The position numbers and the translations under genes were made by a program. The notes below the pieces were generated by a model. That model did not search any database. It worked only from the letters and a program-made list of their open reading frames with translations, and was not told where the DNA came from. DNA of 64,000 bases from Desulfuromonas versatilis. Lineage in GTDB: Bacteria; Desulfobacterota; Desulfuromonadia; Desulfuromonadales; NIT-T3. Within the stretch, counting starts at the first letter, position 1, and each line of letters starts with the position of its first letter. Location: assembly GCF_019704135.1 (NCBI RefSeq), contig NZ_AP024355.1:2598001-2662000 (forward strand), given 5' to 3'. Of the stretch, positions 38,841 through 48,875 are shown one piece after another.

Positions 38841-39536
38841 CTACTCCTTTTGTTTCAAAAGGTCTTTGATTGCGTGAGCCCATTGAATATATCCGGATCC
38901 GTTAAGGTGTATTCCGTCATTAGTGTAATTCGCGCTTAAATTTCCGTCTTCATCAACCAATTGAGGTGTTATATTAAGAAAAATTGCAGAATGCCTTGCG
39001 GCTAACTCTTTTAACTTTGAGTTCAGCAATGCAATTTTCTGATTATTGACATCACCTCTGTAGATTGAACTATTAACTGGGAATACGGCATTTATTACAA
39101 TAAGGGAATCTTTGGCAACCTTAGGGATATCGGTAACCAAGGCTTCATAGTTGTCTGCAATAGAGGTTGGGTCAAGTCCCTTTGCTAAATCGTTAAAACC
39201 AACCATCAATATTGCTACAGCAGGTTTCCCGTAAATGGCTTCAGACAAACGATCCAGTACACCACCAACGGTATTCCCACCAATCCCACGGTTATAAACG
39301 TTGCAAACCTCAAGGAGTTCGGACCACTCTCCTCTGTCAATGTGGCTGTCCCCAAGTAAGACTATCCCCCCTGGCTTTACTTCCCCCAATACTGAGAATT
39401 GCGAAATGCGATCGGCAGAATAAAGTTGACTACCAGGAATCGGTCGCCAAAGCATTGGACGGATTGAAACAACAGCAGCCAGTACCCACCCTCCTAATAC
39501 CAAGACATTAATAGGCTTAAAATTTTTTTGTATCAT
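38841..39536 (-). CDS. SGNH/GDSL hydrolase, membrane-anchored
   Basis: 231 residues with an N-terminal membrane anchor (INVLVLGGWVLAAVVSI) and the SGNH blocks: VLLGDSHIDRG (Ser), NRGIGGNT (Gly), MVGFNDLAKG (Asn) and NDGIHLNGSGY (Asp/His). Esterase or O-acetyltransferase of periplasmic sugars; comparable to AlgJ/AlgX-type partners of acyltransferases, though not a close match by motif alone. Confidence 0.88.
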   Translation of the reverse strand: MIQKNFKPINVLVLGGWVLAAVVSIRPMLWRPIPGSQLYSADRISQFSVLGEVKPGGIVLLGDSHIDRGEWSELLEVCNVYNRGIGGNTVGGVLDRLSEAIYGKPAVAILMVGFNDLAKGLDPTSIADNYEALVTDIPKVAKDSLIVINAVFPVNSSIYRGDVNNQKIALLNSKLKELAARHSAIFLNITPQLVDEDGNLSANYTNDGIHLNGSGYIQWAHAIKDLLKQKE

Positions 39537-39595
39537 TAATTTTAGAATTAAACAGCAGGAGTTTATAAGATTGGCATATTAATTATATAGTCAAA

Positions 39596-42016
39596 CTAGT
39601 CTGTCTCCCCTGTTAAATTTTTCAGCAATATAGGAGCGCTGAGCCTTCCGGTTGCAATGACACCGCTGTCAGAAGCATAGTAGACTCTCCCTTCCTCTGG
39701 ATAGCTGCCAGCCTTAAGAGTAAAGACTTGGTCAACATTCTTGTTCTTTGGGGCAATGAAGGTGTATTCGACATTGGGCACAAGATCAACAAGTATGTGC
39801 CTTGGCCCGTAACCATAGGGAGGGTACCCTGGATCTGCAGGGACGACATAGGTGACATCCTCGCTCACCAAAGCGCCGTCCTTGTCAGCCGAGAACATGG
39901 CTACCCAGCTGCCATCGGGGTTGATAGGGTCAGAGATGAAGACGCCCCGCATGTTTCCGGATGCCGCATCAATTCGGGCAGTCTCAGTCATGTCCTGTTG
40001 GTTTTTGTCAGTCGCCTCGATGACGTGGAGGAACTGGTCGTACTCCTGCGTCACGGCGGGGGTGTATTTGACCCGCCAGTAGCCGGTTGCCGGAACTGTT
40101 TCGGTGAACGTGCCGCCAGTCGGGTAAAGGGTTTTGGTGAAAGCCTTGCTACTTCCCTTGGTGACGGTAATGGTGTCGCTAGAAGTCGTCGGATCGGCCA
40201 TGTATTGTGTGTACCATTCCTTGAGGTTTCCCGCAGCCGAGTTGCTTTGTGTTACGTCACAAACCACGAAGAATCCGGGCCGGATATGCAACATGGAGCG
40301 CCTGAAAAGTTTTGCTTTGTCGGTTTTCCACACCCGTTGGTAGGCGTTAGTAATGTCCCCAGAAACATACGAATAAGCCAAACCGTCCTCCACCCTGTCA
40401 ACGGCTGGCACTGTTTGATCGGGGTTTGAAGCCCAGTGGTCGGAGTTGTTAAAAACTACCGTATTATGCGATGCGGAAGCCCGATTCATGTTCTCATGTG
40501 TCAACAAACGATCCGCCCCGCGCTGTATGGTAAAATGCCCCTCGTCAAAGACTTCATGCCCCGAATAGGATTTCCCTTCAAGCCGAATCGAAGAAAAAAT
40601 CGAACCTACACTATTATCCCAATCCGAGCGACTGGTGAAAAAGCCCGTGCCTTTGGCTAGATATGAGAGAGGCTGGGTCGAAAACCCAGCGGAGTCAATA
40701 TCTGTTTGATACCATAGGGTTTTGACCCAAAGAGGGGGCGCCGTGTCAGCAAAAGGAACGGTATCCACAAGGGTCTGGGCGACCTTGCCAATTTGTGAAG
40801 AGGGGTTTAGCCGCTGGTGTATCCCTGTAAATGTATAGGCCGGATAGCGGCGATGCACACCAATTGTGTTCCCGGTCCACTCGCCGTAAATTGGGACACT
40901 GACCAAATCGGGGCCAGTCCGGTGTACAAGAGCGTGAACCAATTCCTCGGGCCAGGCGGAGCCAGATATAAGTGGATCGCCGGTGGCAGTATAATAACCA
41001 TAGATTCCGGGGAGGGCATAAATCCAACCACTGCCGTAGTTCCACCCCTCTGAGGTGTCCCCGCCGGATAACTTCAGGTCGTTTTCTACCTGTTCGAGTA
41101 TCGTCCCGGTGAGGATTGACTTGTATGCAGACAAATAAGTCGCTGCATCTGGATTGCTCCCGTATGTGGCCACTGGGATCAAGGACATAAGGTAAGCATG
41201 CCCACCCATGAAGTTATTGGCCATATCTCCATAGGTATATGCCTTGGTTGATTTATCAGAGACATCAGTGCAGTTGTTTGTCCCTGTGCAATCTCCATTC
41301 CGGTCTTCATGGTATCGAACACCGCTTACTAAAACGCCATTGTTATAACTTGACCGAACCCCCCGAATCCAATCGAACCAGCGATACATCATAGATTCAA
41401 GGTCCAGCCGATCTTGTGGGCTCAAGGTGTCATAAATCCAGTCATAGACAATCGGAACGGCGGCAATCCCACGGGATGAATACCCGAGCTTATAGGAGTT
41501 AAGGGGGGTCCCTATTGCCGCAGATTCGCCGGCATTAACCGTGACACCATTCCGCTCCCCAGGCCTGATGGCGTTGAGGCCGTTATACTCCTCCCCCACG
41601 CTAAGGCTTTTGTATATGCCTTCGATCAGGATTTCTCGCAGATAAGCCGCATAGCTTGCTGCCTTTGATGGGTTATCATCTTTAAGCACCTGATATGCAA
41701 GCCCAAAATTCATCAGGTATTCCGCATACCCGTTCATCCGATAACCCATCCAGTAAACCTGGCCAGAGTCATAGGAGATGCCGCCCTCGTTGGAATCGGC
41801 TGTATTTCCCAGACGGGCATCGCACCACGCCTCCAGGGCAACCCAGTCGGCATCGCTTGCTGATTGCTTAGCATTTAACCGGGAAAGCTCTGCAGCATTC
41901 AACCAAATGCGTGGGTGCGCACCATCAGGAAGGTAATCGGGAGGACCAAATGAAAATGCAATACCCTGCAATCCAATACAACTGAGAATCAAGGTTAAAA
42001 GGAAATGTTTTCTCAC
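39596..42016 (-). CDS. Secreted heparinase II/III-like polysaccharide lyase
   Basis: 806 residues with signal peptide (MRKHFLLTLILSCIGLQG), an N-terminal alpha/alpha toroid region (HPRIWLNAAELSRL, then RGIAAVPIVYDWIYDTLSPQ), and a beta-sandwich with GHFTIQRGADRLLTHENM and ASHNTVVFNNSDHW, the His-Asn-Thr block of heparinase II/III and related alginate lyases. The start is the GTG at 42016 (AAAAGGAG seven bases upstream); an upstream ATG would hide the signal peptide. With algD next door, degradation or trimming of a uronate-containing EPS in the periplasm is likely. Confidence 0.82.
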   Translation of the reverse strand: MRKHFLLTLILSCIGLQGIAFSFGPPDYLPDGAHPRIWLNAAELSRLNAKQSASDADWVALEAWCDARLGNTADSNEGGISYDSGQVYWMGYRMNGYAEYLMNFGLAYQVLKDDNPSKAASYAAYLREILIEGIYKSLSVGEEYNGLNAIRPGERNGVTVNAGESAAIGTPLNSYKLGYSSRGIAAVPIVYDWIYDTLSPQDRLDLESMMYRWFDWIRGVRSSYNNGVLVSGVRYHEDRNGDCTGTNNCTDVSDKSTKAYTYGDMANNFMGGHAYLMSLIPVATYGSNPDAATYLSAYKSILTGTILEQVENDLKLSGGDTSEGWNYGSGWIYALPGIYGYYTATGDPLISGSAWPEELVHALVHRTGPDLVSVPIYGEWTGNTIGVHRRYPAYTFTGIHQRLNPSSQIGKVAQTLVDTVPFADTAPPLWVKTLWYQTDIDSAGFSTQPLSYLAKGTGFFTSRSDWDNSVGSIFSSIRLEGKSYSGHEVFDEGHFTIQRGADRLLTHENMNRASASHNTVVFNNSDHWASNPDQTVPAVDRVEDGLAYSYVSGDITNAYQRVWKTDKAKLFRRSMLHIRPGFFVVCDVTQSNSAAGNLKEWYTQYMADPTTSSDTITVTKGSSKAFTKTLYPTGGTFTETVPATGYWRVKYTPAVTQEYDQFLHVIEATDKNQQDMTETARIDAASGNMRGVFISDPINPDGSWVAMFSADKDGALVSEDVTYVVPADPGYPPYGYGPRHILVDLVPNVEYTFIAPKNKNVDQVFTLKAGSYPEEGRVYYASDSGVIATGRLSAPILLKNLTGETD

Positions 42017-42109
42017 TTTAACACTCCTTTTGGAGGAATATCGCCGAACAAAAAAAGAATTCATGCCTCATAGAACTTAACAGCCACCCCTATTGATATA
42101 ATTACATTT

Positions 42110-43423
42110 TTACCAACAAATCCCCTCGTAACGACCTTTTTGGGTTCGATTAGACCCAATCCTAACAAAATCAATTACAATTTGACCACTGTTGATATGC
42201 CTTAAAACATCGGAAAATTCTTTTGATCCATTTCCAATTACAATTACTTCAGAGTTCTCCAATACGTCCTGAACGCTTCTAACCATTAACCGTGAAATAT
42301 GTGGAATATGATTTAAAATATAGTCACGATTCGCGCCAGTTATGGTGGCCATATTCACGTTTTTATCGTAAAGCTTCAGTTCATATCCTTTTCCAATCAA
42401 ACTTTCTATAACATCTACAATAGGGCTTTCGCGCAAATCATCAGTACCCTCCTTAAAACTAAACCCAAGGACCCCAATTTTACGTTTTCCATGGCCCATA
42501 ATCATTTTAAGTCCACGCTGTACTTGCAATTGGTTTCCTGGGAGGATTGCATTAAGTACAGGGGTTTCTATATCAAGAATTTTTGCCTTATAGGTTAGCG
42601 CTCGAACATCTTTGGGAAGACATGAGCCGCCGAAGGCAAAGCCGGGCTTTAAATAATAAGGCGAAAGGTTCAACTTTTTATCTTGGCAGAAGATGTCCAT
42701 TACTTGGTGCCCATCAATTTCCAAGGCCTTGCAAATATTACCAATTTCATTTGCAAACCCAACTTTTAATGCATGCCATACATTGTCTGTATACTTGACC
42801 ATTTCCGCTGTAGCGACATCGGTGCGAACAAGAGGAGCATCTAGGGATGCATAAATTTGGGCTAACATCTCACCACTTTTTTCATCTGTCTCACCTATTA
42901 CAGTCTTAGGAGGGTTAAAGTAATCGTTAACTGCCGTGCCTTCGCGCAAGAATTCTGGATTATTACAGACACCAAAGTCAATGCCCGCTTTCTTTCCTGA
43001 ACTCTCCTCAAGCGTTGGGATAACAACATCTCGCATAGTTCCAGGCAATATAGTCGATCTCGCAACGACCACGTGGAAAGCCGTCTTCTTTGCGATCGCA
43101 GCACCAATCTCTTCACAAACACGGCGAACATACTTTAAATCAAGGCTACCATTTAGCTGACTGGGTGTCCCTACACAAATAAGTGAGATTTCGGTTTTAA
43201 GAACAGCAGCAACAGAGTCATTTGTGGCTGAAAGTCGTCCTGACTTAAGACCATCTGAAATAATTTCACCAATTTCATTCTCAATAATGGGCGAAAGCCC
43301 CCGGTTAATTAGATCTACTTTTGTTAGATTAGGGTCAACGCCAATTACGACATGGCCATCTCTAGCTAAGCAACCTGCGGATACAGCACCGACATAGCCC
43401 AAACCAAAAACACTAATGTTCAT
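42110..43423 (-). CDS. algD: GDP-mannose 6-dehydrogenase (AlgD-like)
   Basis: 437 residues; makes GDP-mannuronate, the alginate precursor. It aligns along its length with Pseudomonas AlgD: FGLGYVGAVSAGCLARDGH, CQDKKLNLSPYYLKPGFAFG, catalytic Cys268 in GGSCLPKDVRALTY, SFKEGTDDLRESPIV, and the identical last residues EGICW. This recalled similarity is strong enough to separate it from UDP-glucose dehydrogenases. Sits downstream of glycosyltransferase genes and upstream of the lyase; with those it predicts mannuronate in the EPS. Confidence 0.93.
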   Translation of the reverse strand: MNISVFGLGYVGAVSAGCLARDGHVVIGVDPNLTKVDLINRGLSPIIENEIGEIISDGLKSGRLSATNDSVAAVLKTEISLICVGTPSQLNGSLDLKYVRRVCEEIGAAIAKKTAFHVVVARSTILPGTMRDVVIPTLEESSGKKAGIDFGVCNNPEFLREGTAVNDYFNPPKTVIGETDEKSGEMLAQIYASLDAPLVRTDVATAEMVKYTDNVWHALKVGFANEIGNICKALEIDGHQVMDIFCQDKKLNLSPYYLKPGFAFGGSCLPKDVRALTYKAKILDIETPVLNAILPGNQLQVQRGLKMIMGHGKRKIGVLGFSFKEGTDDLRESPIVDVIESLIGKGYELKLYDKNVNMATITGANRDYILNHIPHISRLMVRSVQDVLENSEVIVIGNGSKEFSDVLRHINSGQIVIDFVRIGSNRTQKGRYEGICW

Positions 43424-43443
43424 TATATACCCCCCAATTTTTA

Positions 43444-44694
43444 TTAGTTCTTAACTCCGCCAACCACCCCAAGGCACATCTGATCAAACTTATCAACTAC
43501 AGGGCCCCACGTGAATTGCTCACGTACCAGTTTTTGTCCAGCCCTTCCTATTTCCAGTGCACGATCTTGACCCTGCAGTAATTCAATCACCCTACTCGCA
43601 AACATTTCAGACTTATCGGCGATAAATATATTTTCGCCATCAACTACAGGCAACCCTTCAGCCCCTATTGTCGTAGACACTACAGGGACTCCCATTGCCA
43701 TGGTTTCAAAAATTTTAATCCTCGTACCACCGCCGACGCGAAGTGGCACAACAGAGACTGCAGCACGGGCAATAAAAGGCCTTATATCGTCAACACTTCC
43801 CGTCACAGATATGCTGTTATCCAAATTTGCAAGTTTACGCACTGCGGAGGTAGGGTTACGTCCAAGAATTGTAAGCTTGGCAGTCGGAAACGATTCCCTA
43901 ATTAGGGGGTATATATTTTTCGAAAATTCAATTATACCATCAATATTTGGCATCCAATCCATCGACCCTAAAAACACTATATGACCCGGCTCTGGCTGAT
44001 AAACACATGAAGAGAAAAAGTCAACATCGACGCCAGTAGGGACATAACCAAGCACGTTTTCCAACCTAAACTGATCTTTAAACTGTTTTTGATCGGCTTC
44101 ACTCACAGCAATGACACCTGCAAATTGAGAACATGTTTTCGCCTCATAACTTTTATAACGTTGCCACTGCAAATACATGTAAGCTTTTTTCAGTAAATTT
44201 CCTGAAACTTCGTAATGTCTTTTCCAAATCTGGCTCTCGACATTATGTTGAAAAACAATTGACTTAGCCATTGGAAAGTCTTTACTAATGATATTTCTAC
44301 TCATTGACAAAAAATCTAGAACAACAATGTCGTAATTGTATTCTTTTACAATTTCACTAATTTTTTGATGGGCCTCTTTTTTGTAGTATTTATCAATAAC
44401 ATAAGGCATGTCCGAAAATAATAGATTTTTTAAAAGTTCAAGATAGAATTTAAAGCTTCCCTTGGGCTCATCCTCACAAGGGATCCAAAATTGCTTGGAA
44501 GAATATTCCCCTGCCCGTTCTTTGGCTTCATTCGGAGTAGATTTAGTTATTAAAGCTATGTATGTAATATTGTGCCTCTTGTGCCACTCTTTCAACATTT
44601 GATAGGTTCTTATTTTACCGCCTGAATCAAGTGGATGAAGTGGGTCGGCCTTAATCCAAAGTATTTCTTTTGGACAAGATTTTTCCTGCAGCAT
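43444..44694 (-). CDS. Glycosyltransferase family 4 (exosortase-system type)
   Basis: 416 residues, GT-B fold: N-terminal LWIKADPLHPLDSGGKIRTY, typical of the TIGR03087-like transferases of PEP-CTERM loci, then HNVESQIWKRHY and the C-terminal nucleotide-sugar domain (VFLGSMDWMPNIDGI, GGGTRIKIFETMAMGVPVVS). Adds a sugar to the lipid-linked repeat unit at the cytoplasmic face. AT-rich (about 40% GC by eye). Confidence 0.88.
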   Translation of the reverse strand: MLQEKSCPKEILWIKADPLHPLDSGGKIRTYQMLKEWHKRHNITYIALITKSTPNEAKERAGEYSSKQFWIPCEDEPKGSFKFYLELLKNLLFSDMPYVIDKYYKKEAHQKISEIVKEYNYDIVVLDFLSMSRNIISKDFPMAKSIVFQHNVESQIWKRHYEVSGNLLKKAYMYLQWQRYKSYEAKTCSQFAGVIAVSEADQKQFKDQFRLENVLGYVPTGVDVDFFSSCVYQPEPGHIVFLGSMDWMPNIDGIIEFSKNIYPLIRESFPTAKLTILGRNPTSAVRKLANLDNSISVTGSVDDIRPFIARAAVSVVPLRVGGGTRIKIFETMAMGVPVVSTTIGAEGLPVVDGENIFIADKSEMFASRVIELLQGQDRALEIGRAGQKLVREQFTWGPVVDKFDQMCLGVVGGVKN

Positions 44695-44760
44695 ATGGTA
44701 TGTATCCCCTCAGTTTATTATTGAAAAATATCAAATATTTACCTTACATAAATCCCACAT

Positions 44761-45270
44761 TCACGACTCAATATTTTTCAATATTTTCGCCGGAACTCCT
44801 CCCATCACAACATTTGAAGGTACGTCTTTAACTACAACAGCATTCGCTCCAATAATTGAACCATCATCTATTCTAATGTCTCCCAATACTTTGGCACCTG
44901 ATCCAAAAAAGATTTTACATCCCAATTTAGGACTTTTCCCTTTCTCAGCACCTATCACAACACCACTCTCTATTACAACATCATCACCAGCCGTAACAGC
45001 CGAATTAACGACCACACCGACACTATGCAGAATAATGAAGCGCCGACCGAACTTAGCATCTAAACCGATGACACAACCACATAGAACCGAATTAAGCTTA
45101 TGGAAAAGAAGGGCTATAGGCTTGGCCCACAGGCGTCTATTCGACCATGCCATAGCCCGATAGAGGACCATACTGAGGGTCGCATCGCTCAGCCAAGCCC
45201 TCGCAACCAGCCCGTGTGTATCTGCGCCATAAAGCCAACGCGCTTTGGCCTTGATGTCCTCAAAAATCAT
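44761..45270 (-). CDS. Serine acetyltransferase-like hexapeptide O-acetyltransferase
   Basis: 169 residues with an alpha-helical N-terminus and left-handed beta-helix repeats (GRRFIILHSVGVVVNSAVTA, VVIESGVVIGAEKGKSPKLG, ALGDIRIDD-like turns). The CysE-like scaffold suggests acetyl-CoA-dependent sugar acetylation in EPS synthesis. Its start overlaps the glycosyltransferase stop by four bases (ATGA). Confidence 0.85.
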   Translation of the reverse strand: MIFEDIKAKARWLYGADTHGLVARAWLSDATLSMVLYRAMAWSNRRLWAKPIALLFHKLNSVLCGCVIGLDAKFGRRFIILHSVGVVVNSAVTAGDDVVIESGVVIGAEKGKSPKLGCKIFFGSGAKVLGDIRIDDGSIIGANAVVVKDVPSNVVMGGVPAKILKNIES

Positions 45271-46409
45271 CCATCCTCCCCGGACAAAATAGATGCCAAT
45301 GTGGCGGCATTCACCCGCCAGGACTGAACTGCTATTCGTCGCTCACCCAGCATGGGTCCAAGGAATACCTTTTCAAGAGCCACCTTCAAACTCTCTGGAT
45401 TCCTTGGTTGGACCAATGTAATCCTATCATCTTCTCTGGCCAACTCTGGCACGCCACCTACCGCTGTTGCGACAACCGGGGTATTGCATGCAAGGGCCTC
45501 AAGAATCACATTTGGGACGCCCTCCATATAGCTGGGAAGACAAAGAACGTCCGCAGCATTCATCCAAATAGCGATATCCCGATGGCTGATGCTCCCCGCA
45601 AAATAAACCCTTTCCGCTACACCTTCCCTGGCAATGCATTCACGAAAGCACCTCTCCCAAGGCCCAGCCCCGACCACAATCAGCCTTTCGTTGGAATTCA
45701 CCCGCGCCCTGCGCGAGAAAGCGACCGCTAATTCCCCCAAGCCTTTTGTTTTCAAAAGGTTGCCAACATAAAGGAGCAGTCGTTCTCCAGCGCCCAACCT
45801 CAGCGTCTGCCGGCAATCGGCTTTATCTCGTGGATAGAAAATCTGGTCGTTGACACCATTGTAAACAACGTGACACTTGGCCGCTGGAACACCAAAGTCA
45901 ACCAATCGGCTTTTCAATGCCTGACTAACACAGATGACCCCCCTCGCTCGGGCGATTGCCTGCAACGACACCTTGGTCAATACCCCACCAGGAGAAAGAC
46001 GGTTAACGTCAGTACCATGAACTTTCAAGTAAAATGGGACCCGCCACTTTTCGGCCAACCTTCCAGCCGCCCAGCCATCCGGGTAAAGCCACGCACCAAT
46101 AACCAGAGCGAAGGGGCGTTGCCGATGCATGGCTTCTGCTGTAGCACTGACGGATCTCAACAGCATCTTTCCATAGTAAGCCCGCATTATTCCTGGTGGG
46201 TACCAATAGACAGGGTACGCATGAGAATTCTTATCTGCCACCTGCCTACCAACTTTGGCGCCAATTCGATCCACCCATGGAATTGGCGAAAGAACAGACA
46301 CATCGAACAGGTCGGAAAGGGCCTTAACCTGTTGGTAGTTAAAGGTGGCCTGATTCGGATGGGCAGGATTTGGATACAGATTCGATAGAAACAAAAGACG
46401 CTGTTTCAT
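45267..46409 (-). CDS. Glycosyltransferase family 4
   Basis: 380 residues, GT-B: LLFLSNLYPNPAHPNQATFN start, CVSQALKSRLVDFGVPAAKC and VVYNGVND, donor-site EGVPNVILEALACNTPVVAT. Overlaps both neighbours by four bases, so it is part of a tight operon with the acetyltransferase and the next transferase. Confidence 0.9.
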   Translation of the reverse strand: MKQRLLFLSNLYPNPAHPNQATFNYQQVKALSDLFDVSVLSPIPWVDRIGAKVGRQVADKNSHAYPVYWYPPGIMRAYYGKMLLRSVSATAEAMHRQRPFALVIGAWLYPDGWAAGRLAEKWRVPFYLKVHGTDVNRLSPGGVLTKVSLQAIARARGVICVSQALKSRLVDFGVPAAKCHVVYNGVNDQIFYPRDKADCRQTLRLGAGERLLLYVGNLLKTKGLGELAVAFSRRARVNSNERLIVVGAGPWERCFRECIAREGVAERVYFAGSISHRDIAIWMNAADVLCLPSYMEGVPNVILEALACNTPVVATAVGGVPELAREDDRITLVQPRNPESLKVALEKVFLGPMLGERRIAVQSWRVNAATLASILSGEDG

Positions 46410-47503
46410 TTAGGCCTCAACACCGCTTGATAAATCTCAAGGTACTGCCTAGCCGCGCCTTCTATGCCGAATTTCCCTAAAACGCGTTCCCTACCGGCCT
46501 GTCCCATCCTCTTTCGAAGGTCAGGGTCCCTTAATAAGGTGGAAATTTTGTCAGCGACGGCTTCATACTGGCCAGCCGGAACGATGAATCCGGTCACACT
46601 GTCCGAAACTACCTCGGGGTTGCCACCAACATCGGTCGCAATAATCGGTATCTGACAGCTCATCGCCTCCAAGAGGGTCAGGGATACCCCTTCCGTGCGC
46701 GAGGTAAGCGTAAAAACATCGAACTCGGGCACCAACTGCGGAACGTCATGCCTGGTGCCCATGAACATAACAACCTCATCGAGCCCTTCTTTAGCGACAA
46801 AATCTTCCAGTTCCTGTCGCATAGGCCCATCACCGACCAGCATTAAGCGAAACTTGTGGCCAGCTCGCGTGAGCACCAAACAGGCCTTCAGCAAGGTGAT
46901 GTGATCCTTTTCCGGAACCAGCCTAGCAACTGTTCCAACGACTGGGGTGGCATCATCGATACCCAGGCTTTTCAGCAGGCGCCTCTCCCCCTTGGGCGAA
47001 AAAACCTCCGTGTTTATCCCATTCAGAATCGTCCGAACTTTCCCTTTCGGGATCTTTTCAATCTCCCGACAAACCAAGGCTGAGTCTTCTGATACCGTGA
47101 CAACCATTTTGGTCAAGGCTGAAGAGATTCGGTTGAGCCATACTTTTTTCTTATGCGTTGGGCAATTACGCCCATGTTTCGTATGCACTACCGGTACGCC
47201 GCAGACCAGACCTGCCAGGGAACCGTAAAAATGCGGGGCAGGATTGTGCGTATGGATTATATCGATTTTCTCCCGTTTCACGATTTTAGCCAGTTCGGCA
47301 ATAATACCCAGACGTAGACCAGGAGTCTTTCCGATTTCAAATACGTCCTTAACGTCTAAAGCACGGGCAAGCCCACCGGCCTCTTCCAGACACACAATTT
47401 TCGCATCGACTGTAAGACCAAGAGCGAAAACAAGGTCAAGGACGAACTTTTCCAGGCCCCCAACATGTAGACCAAGTGTTACATGCAGGACTTTAATTTT
47501 CAT
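46406..47503 (-). CDS. Glycosyltransferase family 4 (TIGR03088-like, exosortase-associated)
   Basis: 365 residues: VLHVTLGLHVGGLEKFVLDL, IIHTHNPAPHFYGSLAG, TILNGINTEVFSPKG and EGVSLTLLEAMSCQIPIIAT. The GGLE and HTHN motifs are those of the second sugar transferase commonly found in PEP-CTERM/EPS clusters. It overlaps the CapK-like gene by 11 bases. Confidence 0.9.
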   Translation of the reverse strand: MKIKVLHVTLGLHVGGLEKFVLDLVFALGLTVDAKIVCLEEAGGLARALDVKDVFEIGKTPGLRLGIIAELAKIVKREKIDIIHTHNPAPHFYGSLAGLVCGVPVVHTKHGRNCPTHKKKVWLNRISSALTKMVVTVSEDSALVCREIEKIPKGKVRTILNGINTEVFSPKGERRLLKSLGIDDATPVVGTVARLVPEKDHITLLKACLVLTRAGHKFRLMLVGDGPMRQELEDFVAKEGLDEVVMFMGTRHDVPQLVPEFDVFTLTSRTEGVSLTLLEAMSCQIPIIATDVGGNPEVVSDSVTGFIVPAGQYEAVADKISTLLRDPDLRKRMGQAGRERVLGKFGIEGAARQYLEIYQAVLRPK

Positions 47504-48863
47504 GGCTAACAGGCTGCAAATTTGAAATGGTGACTCGATATTTTCCTGATGCAGTTAAGGGAATATCAGGGACAATATCAAATCGGATCTCCATATTTTG
47601 CCCGACGCCACATTTGATATGATGTTTAAGTTCTTCCATTTTTTTATTAGAAAATGGTTCGCATAGAACTAACTTTATAACAAGCAGCTTTAAACTTTCT
47701 TGTGTGACCTGAAATCTATAAACTTCTGGCAGTTCCCGAAACAACCGAGGAAAAAATTCACCAGGAAGATTTCTGCCATTGACCGTTTGGATGGCGTCTA
47801 AGGATCGCCCAACAACATCACCGAGCAACTCCAACCCGCGCCCACAAGAGCAAGGCAGATCGGATACTAACCCTAAATCACCTATTTCGTATCGGACAAA
47901 GGGCATCCCATAATTATGAAGATCTGTGATCACGATCCGCCCCATCTCCCCTGGCTTGGCGTGCCTGCCGTCATCCTGAAGGATTTCTACTATCAAGTTT
48001 TCCATACTTATGTGAAGGCCCTCTCGTTTTTCGCACTCGCAAGCAATTAGCATAAACTCCCTGCAACCATATGTATTGTAAGCCTTACAACCGAAGGCGT
48101 TTTCAATAGATTCTCTTTGAAATGGGTAAAGTTTTTCTGCAGCGCTAAGAATTGATTTTGGCTGGAAAAGTGTTTCTCCGTTACTAGATATGAACCTTGC
48201 AAATTCGTACAATGGGTTGGTATAGCCGATTATCGCGTCAGGTTGAAATTTTTCAAGGCTTTTCATACAACACAGCATCTGTTCAAAATCGAAATCAAAG
48301 CAATTGAAGTAAATATGCCTATCGAACCGTTGGTGAAAATATTCTTTCAATTTTTTTATTGTTGACCTGGATTCTAGGCTTACTCCCCATATATGCGCCT
48401 GCTTTGTCCCGGGGCCAGCCCCCAACCATGAATACCCCCTTTTCGACATGGCAACCCGCCATTCGTAACTCTCCTTGGTATAGCCAAAGTGCAGGGGTTG
48501 GCCGGTGGACCCTCCGGTTGATTTTTTCCAAAGCGAAGCACGATAGGGTGCGCAGACGAGGTCGTTGAAGTTTTTCCTGATGAGATCCTTCGTCAGAATC
48601 GGGAGCTTTTCCAGATCGCCTAAAGATTGGAGGCGATCCGGTTTGAAGTCCCAAGCCGAAAAAAGCTGCCTGTAATAGGTTGAATGCTTTTGGGCATAAA
48701 CAAGGAGTTTCCTAAGGGAATCAAGCTGGTTTGAACGAAGTTCATCGAGGGAGCGCCATTGGCTCTGACAAGCCGCCTCGTAAAGAGCCGCAGTATTTCT
48801 GCCCTTTCCTGCTTCGAAAGCAGGAAAAAGAACCCTCTGGTATAACTTCTGATAAATATCCAT
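47493..48863 (-). CDS. CapK/phenylacetate-CoA ligase-like adenylate-forming protein
   Basis: 456 residues related to PaaK and capsule protein CapK: KKSTGGSTGQPLHFGYT (phosphate loop), YNTYGCREFMLIACECE, RIVITDLHNYGMPFVRYEIG and DVVGRSLDAI. In capsule loci these enzymes are thought to activate an acyl or amino acid group attached to the sugar; the substrate is unknown. Four genes of this operon overlap or nearly do so. Confidence 0.85.
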   Translation of the reverse strand: MDIYQKLYQRVLFPAFEAGKGRNTAALYEAACQSQWRSLDELRSNQLDSLRKLLVYAQKHSTYYRQLFSAWDFKPDRLQSLGDLEKLPILTKDLIRKNFNDLVCAPYRASLWKKSTGGSTGQPLHFGYTKESYEWRVAMSKRGYSWLGAGPGTKQAHIWGVSLESRSTIKKLKEYFHQRFDRHIYFNCFDFDFEQMLCCMKSLEKFQPDAIIGYTNPLYEFARFISSNGETLFQPKSILSAAEKLYPFQRESIENAFGCKAYNTYGCREFMLIACECEKREGLHISMENLIVEILQDDGRHAKPGEMGRIVITDLHNYGMPFVRYEIGDLGLVSDLPCSCGRGLELLGDVVGRSLDAIQTVNGRNLPGEFFPRLFRELPEVYRFQVTQESLKLLVIKLVLCEPFSNKKMEELKHHIKCGVGQNMEIRFDIVPDIPLTASGKYRVTISNLQPVSHEN

Positions 48864-48875
48864 TCCAAACCATCC

